Source of the DNA: Photobacterium sp. GB-56 | GTDB lineage: Bacteria; Pseudomonadota; Gammaproteobacteria; Enterobacterales; Vibrionaceae | DNA length: 64,000 nucleotides | Direction: 5' to 3' | NCBI RefSeq assembly: GCF_003026105.1 | Contig: NZ_PYNW01000012.1 | Location: 59,850-123,849 of the forward strand | Shown here: positions 7,969 to 16,702 of the stretch, in pieces | Layout of the letters: every line of letters begins with the position of its first letter | How positions within the stretch are numbered: the stretch's first letter is position 1 | Program-made: the position numbers and the translations under genes | Notes under the pieces: model-generated | Told to the model about the DNA's origin: nothing | Seen by the model: only the letters and a program-made list of their open reading frames with translations | Databases searched by the model: none

Positions 7969-9873
7969 TTATGCTTCTGTGCGAGGCTTGCGATCTGTGC
8001 GAGGTGCACCATCACGGTTACCACGGTAACCACCACGTGTGTCATTACCACGATTACGGTCAAAGCGACGCTCACCACCACGTTCACCACCACGATTACC
8101 GTCACGGTTACCACGGTAGCCACCACGGTTGCCGTCACGATTACCATCACGGTTGCCGCTACGAGGACGGTGTTCACGAAGAACTTCGCCTTCAACAACT
8201 ACAGCTTTAACATCATTTTGACGAATGCGTAGTTTCTTAAGCTGAGAAGCTACTTCTGCTGTCATCTTCTTAGGAAGCTGAACAAAAGTATGCGTTGGAG
8301 CAAGTTTGATTGCACCAATGAACTCTTTGCTTAGGCCTAGTTCGTTTGCGATTGCGCCAACGATGTCTTTAACTTGAACACCTTGCTCACGACCAACTTG
8401 TAACTGGTAAGTATCCCAATCAGCATTGTTGTATGAACGACGTTCACCGCGCTCACGACGGTCACCACGCTCGCCACGCTCACCGCGGTCACGATCGTTA
8501 CCACGACGCTCACGGCGTTGTGATTCACGCTCGATAGCAGCGATCATTGGGTCTGGACCTTTATAGAATAAAGGACGGTTACCTTGCTGGCGCTGAAGAA
8601 GCATTGCTGCTAGTGTTGCTGCATCAACATCGATTGATTCTTGTAGTTTTTCTACAAGTTCAACAAACGCTTCTACACTTGTTTGTTCTTTTTGTGCTGC
8701 TAGTTCTTCGCCTAAACGGTTTAAACGAGATGCAGCAACTAAATCACGTAGAGGAAGTTGAATCTCTTCCATGCGAGACTTAGTAACACGCTCGATAGTA
8801 CGAAGCATACGAATTTGGTTTGTGCGAACGAGTAGAATCGCTTTACCAGTACGTCCTGCACGACCTGTACGACCGATACGGTGAATATAAGATTCAACAT
8901 CGAACGGGATATCGTAGTTAAATACGTGAGTAATACGTGGAACATCAAGACCACGTGCTACAACGTCAGTTGCAACTAGAATATCGATAACACCACGTTT
9001 GATGTGATCAACAGTACGCTCACGTAGCGACTGTGGAATATCACCGTGAAGTGCCGCAGCTTTAAAGCCACGAGAAGATAACCAATCAGCTAGACGTTCA
9101 GTATCTTGACGAGTACGAACGAATACGATTGATGCATCAGTATCTTCAGTTTCAAGTAGACGACTCATTGCTTCGTCTTTCTCTACGCCTTTAACAACCC
9201 AAAACTGCTGCTCTACTTTCGCAACAGTACGGTTTTCACCAGCAACGTCAATGCGTGCAGGGTTACGTAGGAAACGATCAACGATTTCTTTAACGATTGG
9301 AGGCATAGTTGCAGAGAAAAGTACACGCTGTGCTGTTTCTGGTGCTTGTTCCATGATCCAAGTTACATCGTCAACGAAGCCCATCTTCAACATTTCATCA
9401 GCTTCATCAAGAACAAAAGTATGTACTTCGTCTAGTTGAAGTTGCTTACGTGAGATAAGGTCTTTAACACGACCAGGTGTACCAACAATAATGTGAGCAC
9501 CATTTTTAAGTGCACGCATTTGATCAACGATTGAAGCACCGCCGTAAATTTCAAGAACCTTTAGGCCTTTGATATTTTGACCAAGTACTTTAATTTCTGC
9601 AGCAACCTGAATTGCAAGCTCACGCGTTGGAGCCATAACAATTGCTTGTGGTTTGTGCTGAGATAAGTCAACTTTGTTTAGTACAGGCAGTGAGAATGCT
9701 GCTGTTTTACCAGTACCTGTCTGCGCTTTACCAAGGGCATCAGTACCAGTTAGTAGTAGAGGTATAGACGCTGCCTGAATCGGCGTTGGCGCTACAAAGC
9801 CCATGTTGTCTAGTGCAGATAGAAGTGTGTCGGCCAAGTCTAGTTGGCGAAATTCTGTTACAGTTTCTTGCAT
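7969..9873 (-). CDS. deaD: ATP-dependent RNA helicase DeaD (CsdA)
   Basis: A 634-residue cold-shock DEAD-box helicase acting in 50S ribosome assembly and mRNA decay at low temperature. The core motifs are present: PTPIQAASIP, AQTGTGKT, PTRELA, DEAD, SAT and HRIGRTGR. After the core comes the DeaD dimerisation region, a charged linker (RRERRGNDRDRGERG), a DbpA-like RNA-binding domain (KDIVGAIANELGLSKEFIG), and a C-terminal tail of repeated GNRDGNRGG/RGG units. I start it at the ATG at 9873, giving MQETVTEFRQLDL as in E. coli DeaD. The 26-residue extension back to 9951 is not supported. A 14-bp palindrome, ATTGGGATCCCAAT (9872-9885), overlaps the start region and may occlude it. Confidence 0.93.
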   Translation of the reverse strand: MQETVTEFRQLDLADTLLSALDNMGFVAPTPIQAASIPLLLTGTDALGKAQTGTGKTAAFSLPVLNKVDLSQHKPQAIVMAPTRELAIQVAAEIKVLGQNIKGLKVLEIYGGASIVDQMRALKNGAHIIVGTPGRVKDLISRKQLQLDEVHTFVLDEADEMLKMGFVDDVTWIMEQAPETAQRVLFSATMPPIVKEIVDRFLRNPARIDVAGENRTVAKVEQQFWVVKGVEKDEAMSRLLETEDTDASIVFVRTRQDTERLADWLSSRGFKAAALHGDIPQSLRERTVDHIKRGVIDILVATDVVARGLDVPRITHVFNYDIPFDVESYIHRIGRTGRAGRTGKAILLVRTNQIRMLRTIERVTKSRMEEIQLPLRDLVAASRLNRLGEELAAQKEQTSVEAFVELVEKLQESIDVDAATLAAMLLQRQQGNRPLFYKGPDPMIAAIERESQRRERRGNDRDRGERGERGDRRERGERRSYNNADWDTYQLQVGREQGVQVKDIVGAIANELGLSKEFIGAIKLAPTHTFVQLPKKMTAEVASQLKKLRIRQNDVKAVVVEGEVLREHRPRSGNRDGNRDGNRGGYRGNRDGNRGGERGGERRFDRNRGNDTRGGYRGNRDGAPRTDRKPRTEA

Positions 9874-10612
9874 TGGGATCCCAATATATGAACGACTTAA
9901 AAACGGGGCCCCTTTGCTACATACGGGTTCTGCAACAGCAACCTCAAGCACGGGCCTCGACTAATAGGGGGCGTATTGTGAGGCAATACTTGATAAAAAG
10001 CCAGAAAAAATTGAGGAATGTCACAGAATAAGTCTCAAGTTACTATTTCTTGAACAATTAGCACATCAGATAAACATAAATATTCATAAGCCAGTTATTA
10101 TTTAATCTATCTTACTGTTAATACATTAAATATACTGAGCAAAGTAACCTTAGTGGTTAATCACCTCTCACTTTATAGCCAACACATTCTTATCTTATAA
10201 ATAGAGTTTCAAATTGCTTTCTTTTATCTTTCTTATTTGAAAGATGATGAATTAACACTCATCAATGCGCACTAACTTCATTCTAAAAACAAAAGACATA
10301 ATACATTGATAAATAATGTTATATCCGCATTGCTTCTTCAATTAATTCAAGACTTATGTATCAATCATTAGTTCAAACATTATAAAGGTCGTATTAGCCC
10401 CCCTTTATAATCTCAGTGCTTTATTTTTAATACCTTTACATTTCCAATATTAACCTTTCCCTGAAATTTTTTCGTTGTTATGCAAAATATGCATCGCTTT
10501 TATTAAACCCAACTAATGAAAAGCACATTTAATGAAAATATCCTGCTCAAATATTGGTTTTATCAACCCAAAAAAGTATAGTGTCAACGTCAATAATCTG
10601 AGACCAGGTATA
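9874..10612. other. Long divergent intergenic region, deaD/rnb
   Basis: About 740 bp without a supported gene. It must hold the deaD promoter and a long leader, which is usual for this cold-shock gene, plus the rnb promoter. A small dyad ATGCA-N5-TGCAT lies at 10480-10494 upstream of rnb. I found no convincing RNA gene. Confidence 0.5.
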
Positions 10613-12637
10613 ATGTTTCAAGATAATCCGCTGTTAGCACAGCTTAAAAAGCAAATTCAAGAAACACTTCCTAAAAAGGAAGGTTATATCAAAGCAACTG
10701 ACCGTGGCTTTGGCTTTCTAGAAACCGATAACAAAGAAAGCTTTTTTATTCCGCCTCTGTATATGAAAAACGTTATGCACGGTGATCGTGTTATGGCTGT
10801 TATTCGAACAGAAAAGGAACGTGAAGTAGCTGAACCACAAGAGTTAATTGAACAATCAATGACACGCTTTATTGGTCGAGTGAAGCTAATTCGTGATCGC
10901 TTGCACGTTGTGCCTGATCATCCTCAGCTTAAAGATGCCATTAAAGCCAAAGCAGTTAAAGGTTTGAACCCTGAAACGCTTAAAGAAGGCGATTGGGTTG
11001 TAGCAATGCTAACCCGCCACCCTCTTACAGACAAAAACAAAACATTCTTCTGTGATATTAAAGAGAAAATCACAGACAGTAATGACAAAATTGCACCATG
11101 GTGGGTTACATTAGCACGCCATGAACTACCCAATGCAGAACCAGCACCACAAGAAAGCTGGACTATGCTAGATGAAGCACTTGAACGCCAAGATCTCACT
11201 GATTTACCTTTCATTACTATTGATGGTGAATCAACTAAAGATATGGATGATGCCATCTACACAGTTGCAAATGCTGATGGTAGCTTTGATATTACTATTG
11301 CGATCGCAGATCCAACCTCTTACATCGCTGTTGGCGATAAGATGGATGATGAAGCACGTGAGCGTGGTTTTACCATTTATTTACCGGGTCGCAATATCCC
11401 AATGCTTCCTCGTGAATTAAGTGATGAGCTTTGTTCATTAATTGAAAATGAGCAGCGTCCCACTCTCTGTTGCCGAGTAACTGTCGATAAAGATGGTGTT
11501 ATCCAAGATAATATTACTTTCTTCGCAGCATGGATAAAATCGCAAAGCCGTCTATCTTACGATAACGTTTCTGATTACCTAGAAAATGGTAATTGTGAAA
11601 ATTGGACACCAAACGCTGAGATCGAACAACAAGTTCGTGCATTACAAGCATTTGCTGACGCACGTACTAAATGGCGTAAAGAGAACGCTGTTGTATTCCC
11701 AGACCGTCCAGATTACCGCTTTGAATTAAGTGAAGATAACGATGTTGTTGCTATTCATACCGATGCGCGTCGTACAGCAAATCGTATGATTGAAGAGGCA
11801 ATGATCACAGCTAATATTTGTGCTGGTCGTGCGCTACAAGAAAAATTCGGCACTGGTGTATTTAACGTTCATAGCGGTTTTAACCCTGAAAAGTTAGATG
11901 CTGCAATGGAGTTTTTAACCAATGCTGATGCACCTTTTGAAAAAGAGCAATTACTTGAATTAAATGGGTTTAGCGCTTTACGTCGTTGGTTAAATACACT
12001 TGATAGCACTTACTTAGATAATCGCTTACGTAAATTCCAAGCATACAGTGAAGTGGCAAATACGCCAGCTCCTCACTACGCAATGGGCTTAGATGTCTAC
12101 GCAACTTGGACATCACCTATCCGTAAGTATGGCGATATGATTAACCACCGCCTATTAAAAGCGCTAATCACAGGTAATGAGCCAAGCCAAACCCCTGATG
12201 ATAATGTTGGTGATGAAATTGCCTTACATCGTCGTCGCCACCGCATGGCAGAGCGTGATGTTTCAGATTGGCTATATGTTCGTCTGCTAAAAGACGCCGT
12301 TAAAAATGCTACCGTCTTTAATGCTGAAGTATTCGATATTAATCGCGCTGGAATGCGTGTACGCCTATTAGAAAATGGCGCTGCCGCATTTATTCCTAGT
12401 TCATTAATTCTAGATAATAAAGAACGTATTAGCTGTAGCGGTGAACTTGGTATTATTACCATTGATGGCGTGAAAGAATATCAATTGGGCGATAGCTTTG
12501 AAGTTACACTTGCTGAGATACGTAGCGCAACTCGTCAACTTATTGCTAAACCAGTAAAACAATTCCCTGCGCCCGAAAAGCCAGAGAATACTGAGTCAGC
12601 AATCGCTGAAGAGAATAAAGAAGAAGTTAAAGCGTAA
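10613..12637 (+). CDS. rnb: Exoribonuclease II (RNase II)
   Basis: A 674-residue 3'-to-5' exoribonuclease that degrades unstructured RNA processively in the cytoplasm. It begins [15 protein letters not shown], matching the conserved E. coli start, and AGG lies five bases before the ATG at 10613. I therefore reject the upstream 27-codon extension. Two N-terminal cold-shock domains are followed by the RNB domain, whose catalytic acidic cluster is [15 protein letters not shown]-terminal S1 domain ([22 protein letters not shown]) comes next, then a Glu/Lys-rich tail. It is about 30 residues longer than the E. coli enzyme, mostly at the C-terminus. A terminator follows directly. It is divergent from deaD, another RNA turnover gene. 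Confidence 0.93.
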   Translation: MFQDNPLLAQLKKQIQETLPKKEGYIKATDRGFGFLETDNKESFFIPPLYMKNVMHGDRVMAVIRTEKEREVAEPQELIEQSMTRFIGRVKLIRDRLHVVPDHPQLKDAIKAKAVKGLNPETLKEGDWVVAMLTRHPLTDKNKTFFCDIKEKITDSNDKIAPWWVTLARHELPNAEPAPQESWTMLDEALERQDLTDLPFITIDGESTKDMDDAIYTVANADGSFDITIAIADPTSYIAVGDKMDDEARERGFTIYLPGRNIPMLPRELSDELCSLIENEQRPTLCCRVTVDKDGVIQDNITFFAAWIKSQSRLSYDNVSDYLENGNCENWTPNAEIEQQVRALQAFADARTKWRKENAVVFPDRPDYRFELSEDNDVVAIHTDARRTANRMIEEAMITANICAGRALQEKFGTGVFNVHSGFNPEKLDAAMEFLTNADAPFEKEQLLELNGFSALRRWLNTLDSTYLDNRLRKFQAYSEVANTPAPHYAMGLDVYATWTSPIRKYGDMINHRLLKALITGNEPSQTPDDNVGDEIALHRRRHRMAERDVSDWLYVRLLKDAVKNATVFNAEVFDINRAGMRVRLLENGAAAFIPSSLILDNKERISCSGELGIITIDGVKEYQLGDSFEVTLAEIRSATRQLIAKPVKQFPAPEKPENTESAIAEENKEEVKA

Positions 12638-12655
12638 ATCTTCTTTTATCACTTT

Positions 12656-12683
12656 AAAAGGTCAGCCTTTGCTGGCCTTTTTT
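12656..12683 (+). terminator. Intrinsic terminator of rnb
   Basis: AAAAGGTCAGC pairs with GCTGGCCTTTT through one T-G wobble, with a CTTT loop and a six-T run. It sits between rnb and the DUF1415 gene. Confidence 0.85.
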
Positions 12684-12711
12684 ATAACTAAAACTATTGG
12701 AAAGTCAGTCT

Positions 12712-13287
12712 ATGAAGTCAACAATCGCCGAAAATGATCAAGCGCTTAATGATATTGAGCAAAGTGTTCAGCAATGGCTCAATGATGTTGTGATTGGTTT
12801 AAACCTTTGCCCTTTTGCTGCTAAACCTCAACGTAACAAGCAAATTAAAGTTCATGTAAGCAATGATAAGACTGAAAACGATCTGCTTGAGTCCATTTAT
12901 TTACAACTTAAAGAGCTCGACGAAACCCCACCACAAGAATTAGAAACGACACTTGTTGTCGCACCTTATTTACTTGAAGATTTCGATGACTACAATCAAT
13001 TTCTTGATTTAGTCGAAGGACTTGTCGTCCAACTAGGTAAAAGTGGGATATATCAAATCGCTAGTTTTCATCCAGATTACTGCTTTTATGGTACAGAACC
13101 TGAAGATGCTGAAAACCTAACAAACCGTTCGCCCTATCCTATTTTTCATTTGATCCGTGAAGAAAGTATGGAGAAGGTACTCAAGCACTACCCTGATCCT
13201 GAGGCGATCCCTGAACGAAATATTGACTGTGTTGAAAATTTAACGCCAGAGCAAATTAAACAACTTTTTCCCTACCTAAAAAAGTAA
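12712..13287 (+). CDS. DUF1415 domain-containing protein
   Basis: A 191-residue cytoplasmic protein of the DUF1415 family, function unknown. Recognisable conserved stretches are VIGLNLCPFAAKP near the N-terminus and IASFHPDYCFYGTEPED in the middle, followed by RSPYPIFHLIREESM. The conserved Cys, His and Asp residues in these blocks suggest a catalytic or metal-binding role, but none is established. The ATG at 12712 has TTGGAAAG just upstream. The TTG at 12697 is in frame but less likely. It stands between the rnb terminator and a long hairpin at 13311-13349. Confidence 0.8.
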   Translation: MKSTIAENDQALNDIEQSVQQWLNDVVIGLNLCPFAAKPQRNKQIKVHVSNDKTENDLLESIYLQLKELDETPPQELETTLVVAPYLLEDFDDYNQFLDLVEGLVVQLGKSGIYQIASFHPDYCFYGTEPEDAENLTNRSPYPIFHLIREESMEKVLKHYPDPEAIPERNIDCVENLTPEQIKQLFPYLKK

Positions 13288-13310
13288 ATAGATAATTTAA
13301 GTTATTGATG

Positions 13311-13349
13311 TGTTAGCCGATATAGCTAAAATAGTCGCTATGGCTAACA
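13311..13349 (+). terminator. Long stem-loop after the DUF1415 gene
   Basis: TGTTAGCC pairs with GGCTAACA, and the inner ATAGC pairs with GCTAT across a small internal loop, giving about 13 bp. There is no strong T-run, so it may be a terminator or an mRNA 3' stabiliser. Confidence 0.45.
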
Positions 13350-13432
13350 TATTCATGGAAGATGATAAATACGAATAATTATTAGGCTCGTATTCGCTCA
13401 TAAACAAACGTATTTATTTAAGGTTGAGATTA

Positions 13433-14674
13433 ATGCTCCTTTTTTCACACTTTCGTTCAGCAGGCATGCGGTTAATAATCCCGTTAACGATAGCAATCTT
13501 AATGTTAATAGCATTACCTTTTTCCGCAGTATCTTTGGCTAACTATCAAGATCTTCTTGTCAATATTCCCTACATTCTATTTACGATAGTTATTTTTCTG
13601 AGCCAACCATTTAATCAAGGCAGAACCGGTTATGTTGCACTAATTATGTTAGTTGCATATCTAATCATCATTCATTACCTGCAAACGCCTTTAACAAACG
13701 ATAACGTTAAACTCATTTTTAGCTTACTTGCAGGTTTACTCCCCTTTAATCTTCTGCAAGTACATATCATGCCTGATAAGCGCTTATTTTCTCGATTTGG
13801 CGCACTATTTTCTGTATTTTTACTCTTACAAGTAGGATGGGCTGCTTTAGTATATAAACACTTTAACGCTACAGATCTTACATCTTGGTGGGATACATAC
13901 CTTTTTACTTATCGAAACTTGTCGCTATTACCATTGGTTATATTGTTATTAAATCTCGCCTTGGTATGTAGTAGCGCATCAACACTTTTGAAACGAAACC
14001 ATAGTTCAGATCAAGCCGTCTTCATCTGTTTGCTGTTTAGTTTTGTTACGTTTACCTTTTTCCAATACTCTTTCATCTCTAGTGTTGCCTTCAGTATTGT
14101 CGCGATATTACTACTTATTAACATCATCAGTTGTAGCCATGAATTAGCCTTCATTGACCAGCTGACAGAAATCCCGGGGCGTCGTGCGTTAGATAATGAG
14201 CTTAAGCATTTAGGAAGAACCTATACCTTAGCGATGATCGATGTTGACCATTTTAAGAAATTTAATGACAAATATGGCCATGATACTGGTGACGACGTAC
14301 TCAAGTTAGTTGCTACTCTTATGAAAGACATTGATGGTGGTGGCAATGCCTACCGTTATGGTGGGGAAGAGTTCACGATTTTATTCAAAGGAAAAAGTAT
14401 CGATGAATGTTTGCCATTTCTTGAAGAATTAAGAGAAAAAATTGAAAAATATAAAATGATTATTCGTGATCATGACAAGCGTCCTACTAGCAATCGGTCA
14501 GGATCTAAAGCTCGTGGACAAGAGAAAACATCAAAATCAGTCAAAGTAACAGTCAGTATTGGCGTTGCAGAAAACTATTTAGAACAAGAACCAGAAGATG
14601 TTTTAAAACAAGCTGATAACGCATTATATAAAGCGAAAGAGGCTGGAAGGAATCGTGTGCAATGTACACAGTAG
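13433..14674 (+). CDS. Membrane-bound diguanylate cyclase (GGDEF)
   Basis: A 413-residue protein. The first about 235 residues hold roughly six or seven membrane segments, and the rest is a GGDEF domain that makes cyclic-di-GMP from two GTP. The metal-binding MIDVDHFKKFND and active GGEEF (residues about 310-314) are intact, so catalysis is likely. The RxxD inhibitory I-site expected five residues before GGEEF is replaced by DGGG, so product inhibition through that site should be absent. The domain also carries a basic insertion (RPTSNRSGSKARGQEK) before the SIGVA motif. The ATG at 13433 is preceded by AAGGTTGAG. No sensory domain other than the membrane part is recognisable. Confidence 0.85.
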   Translation: MLLFSHFRSAGMRLIIPLTIAILMLIALPFSAVSLANYQDLLVNIPYILFTIVIFLSQPFNQGRTGYVALIMLVAYLIIIHYLQTPLTNDNVKLIFSLLAGLLPFNLLQVHIMPDKRLFSRFGALFSVFLLLQVGWAALVYKHFNATDLTSWWDTYLFTYRNLSLLPLVILLLNLALVCSSASTLLKRNHSSDQAVFICLLFSFVTFTFFQYSFISSVAFSIVAILLLINIISCSHELAFIDQLTEIPGRRALDNELKHLGRTYTLAMIDVDHFKKFNDKYGHDTGDDVLKLVATLMKDIDGGGNAYRYGGEEFTILFKGKSIDECLPFLEELREKIEKYKMIIRDHDKRPTSNRSGSKARGQEKTSKSVKVTVSIGVAENYLEQEPEDVLKQADNALYKAKEAGRNRVQCTQ

Positions 14675-14709
14675 CCAAAATAATATCATCATGCTAGTAA
14701 TATAAAAAC

Positions 14710-14731
14710 AAGCCCGATATGCATCGGGCTT
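14710..14731 (+). terminator. Stem-loop after the diguanylate cyclase gene
   Basis: AAGCCCGAT pairs with ATCGGGCTT around an ATGC loop. The T-tail is weak (TAATAC). It probably ends the cyclase transcript. Confidence 0.6.
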
Positions 14732-15148
14732 AATACATTATAAACTTGCACTCATATAGCTAAAGAACAACCAACCAGTATTGATAATCAGCGGCCAAAC
14801 TTTATTCAATACTATTTTTGGAGAACATCCACAGACTCTTTTTTATTCATAGCCTCAGATTATTCACAATCTGCTTGTTTTTATCTTTATAAAACTATCA
14901 ACAAATCAAACATATCACACAAATTTTACAATCGACCACTTTATTTAACTAAACAGAATAATAGCTCGTTTATTGATATAAAATGACCGTTTTTATGAAT
15001 ATTATACCTCTTTGATTCATTTTATTACTGCAAAAAACCGGGTTGTTAAGCCATTGTTATATATTTTTAGTATAAAATTATAAGGTCAATCACAATTGGC
15101 CAATTATTCAGCGCGGCATATGATAATGATATAGATGGAGGACTGAAC
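14732..15148. other. Intergenic region with an isolated terminator-like hairpin
   Basis: No gene is seen in this 417-bp stretch. At 14856-14873 CAGATT pairs with AATCTG around a six-base loop and is followed by CTTGTTTTTAT. This resembles a weak intrinsic terminator not attached to any listed gene. It could end a small RNA or be leftover transcript control. Confidence 0.35.
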
Positions 15149-15334
15149 ATGAATAACCAAGATAGAATTGAAGATATCGAACAAAAAATATCTATTGCCT
15201 ATCAAGAAGGTCATTTTGATCAGGCCAGAGCCCTAGAGAAGCAATTAAAGAAAATGCGGGGACACCATAATTTATATGATCAAAATGACCCTTACTCGCT
15301 AGAGGGACGTTTTTATTATGATGATCACGACTAA
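15149..15334 (+). CDS. Small hypothetical protein, 61 aa
   Basis: A small, highly charged, probably cytoplasmic protein. The N-terminal half (RIEDIEQKISIAYQEGHF, then QARALEKQLKKMRG) looks like a helical hairpin with heptad spacing. The C-terminal half is rich in Asp and Tyr (YDQNDPYSLEGRFYYDDHD). A strong ribosome-binding site, GGAGG, lies seven bases before the ATG, and a terminator follows, which supports it as a real gene. I do not recognise a named family. Short helical proteins of this type are common in Vibrionaceae, and no function can be assigned. Confidence 0.7.
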   Translation: MNNQDRIEDIEQKISIAYQEGHFDQARALEKQLKKMRGHHNLYDQNDPYSLEGRFYYDDHD

Positions 15335-15355
15335 AGAAGTCGTCATTTAATATCA

Positions 15356-15381
15356 GGCGATGATCAATCATCGCCGTTTTT
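15356..15381 (+). terminator. Intrinsic terminator
   Basis: GGCGATGA pairs with TCATCGCC around a TCAA loop, followed by GTTTTTATT. It ends the 61-residue gene and lies ten bases from the convergent PepSY gene. Confidence 0.8.
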
Positions 15382-15391
15382 ATTATAATGC

Positions 15392-15676
15392 CTAATCCAG
15401 CTGCGCTTGCATGATATTACCGGTATAGAGATCCATTTCTATCTCAACACGATGGCCGTCTTTATTTAATGCATCGACTTCTATCTCATTATATTCTCGA
15501 ACTACCTTAATTTTTCGAAAATCATAATAGCCATCTTTTTCAAGAATTTGCATTGCCTTAGGGATACTAATTACGTCTAAAGCCTTTTCTATCGGATCGG
15601 CATGAGCTGCTGATATAAAAAACAACCCCATAGTACTGACTGATAGTACAAATAGCTTAAATTTCATCTTTTTCAT
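15392..15676 (-). CDS. PepSY-like periplasmic protein
   Basis: A 94-residue secreted protein. A signal peptide (KLFVLSVSTMGLFFISAAHA) precedes a single PepSY-type fold. Visible features are AMQILEKDGYYDFRKIKVV, EVDALNKDGHRVEIEMD and the typical closing YTGNIMQAQ. PepSY domains are small periplasmic modules often tied to protease inhibition or to two-component sensors. No sensor kinase lies next to it here. The start could be Met1 at 15676 or Met4, and both leave the signal peptide intact. It is convergent with the 61-residue gene. Confidence 0.7.
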   Translation of the reverse strand: MKKMKFKLFVLSVSTMGLFFISAAHADPIEKALDVISIPKAMQILEKDGYYDFRKIKVVREYNEIEVDALNKDGHRVEIEMDLYTGNIMQAQLD

Positions 15677-16136
15677 CCATCTGAGCTGCAGTATTTATCA
15701 ATAGCTTTAAACAACACAAGCTATGATTAACCAAAATAAAATTAGGTATCACTACCACCACGGTTCCCATGCTATTTTCCTACATCTATAATTTTTATCT
15801 CTTCCTTGGCCTGTTTTAATTTCAGTGTAACGAATTAATCAACAATAAGACTCTCGATTTAGAGAATTATGTAATGGAGTAAGGCAATGTCAATGTCCTT
15901 TATCTTAATCAACAAAAGCTAGACTTACTTCTATTTGTACATATGTTGCATTATTACATCACTTCTATCTTATTCTTTATTAAAAATATTTTTATGTATA
16001 TTGCAATGTAAAAAAACACCCATCAATTTCGCATACAATTGTTAGCATTAGGAAAGATTTGCTAGTACAGACTTGCTCCTTACTCATTCAAAGGGTATAA
16101 AATAAAGTATATTTTATCGTTTAAAGAGCGTTATCA
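15677..16136. other. Intergenic region without a supported gene
   Basis: About 460 bp upstream of both the PepSY gene and the divergent lipoprotein gene. It is very AT-rich. I see no open frame with a ribosome-binding site and no RNA gene. Confidence 0.5.
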
Positions 16137-16628
16137 ATGAAAAAGTTTGTTTTAGCGGCAGCGATTGCATCATCAATATTACTAACCGGATGCAGTGAAA
16201 AAGTTGACGAATCAACAATCAGTAATGTTGTACAATCAAGCCAATACGAGCAACCAAATCTTGGTATAACAGCTGACACGACTCCGTTTGAAGTTAAAAA
16301 CCTAAAGATTGATAAAGTATTACTTGATACAAAAACTGATTACAAAGCAAAAGTAACTTACGACCTTGTTGCAACAAAGAGTCTTGAGCAATTTAAAGAA
16401 TCAATGCGTAAAGTTGCAGAGCAACCAGCAAAAGAAAATAATGCCACAGATCAAACCAAAAACGATTTAGGTTCGGCATTAACTAGCCTTAAGAAAAATC
16501 TATCTTCAGAAGTGATGGTTGTTGCTTACGGCGCGAAATACGGCGATTTCAAAGCAGGCCAAGTTGTTGATACGATCTCCGAACAAGTTTCGTTGAAAAA
16601 AGTCAATGACCAGTGGGTTAAAGACTAG
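16137..16628 (+). CDS. Putative lipoprotein, function unknown
   Basis: A 163-residue protein with a clear lipobox, ILLTGC, ending at Cys19, so it should be lipidated and held at a membrane facing the periplasm. The mature part is soluble and lysine-rich, with alternating polar beta-like stretches (FEVKNLKIDKVLL, YKAKVTYDLVATK) and no recognised domain. It has its own terminator and no operon partner. The start has only a weak AGAG ribosome-binding site about nine bases upstream, but the signal sequence fixes the N-terminus. No function can be given. Confidence 0.75.
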   Translation: MKKFVLAAAIASSILLTGCSEKVDESTISNVVQSSQYEQPNLGITADTTPFEVKNLKIDKVLLDTKTDYKAKVTYDLVATKSLEQFKESMRKVAEQPAKENNATDQTKNDLGSALTSLKKNLSSEVMVVAYGAKYGDFKAGQVVDTISEQVSLKKVNDQWVKD

Positions 16629-16642
16629 TTTAATCAATAAAC

Positions 16643-16686
16643 AAAAACGCCTATTACCAGTGAACCACTTTTAATAGGCGTTTTTT
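16643..16686 (+). terminator. Intrinsic terminator
   Basis: AAAAACGCCTATTA pairs with TAATAGGCG plus the following T-run across a 15-base loop. Six T residues follow. It ends the lipoprotein gene and faces the broken amidohydrolase gene. Confidence 0.85.
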
Positions 16687-16702
16687 GCATGTTTATAATC
16701 GA

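Noticed and set aside
7975..8170. Short tandem repeats resembling a CRISPR or satellite array
   Set aside because: The repetition comes from GNRDGNRGG codons in the DeaD tail; no constant repeat with unique spacers.
7960..8232. Long plus-strand open frames rich in Thr, Val and His
   Set aside because: They are antisense readings of the DeaD RGG-type repeat codons; no ribosome-binding site and highly biased composition.
9874..9951. N-terminal extension of DeaD
   Set aside because: The 26 extra residues (MLEVAVAEPVCSKG and onward) do not resemble DeaD, and the conserved start is at 9873.
10532..10612. N-terminal extension of RNase II
   Set aside because: The conserved RNase II start [11 protein letters not shown] at 10613 has its own ribosome-binding site.
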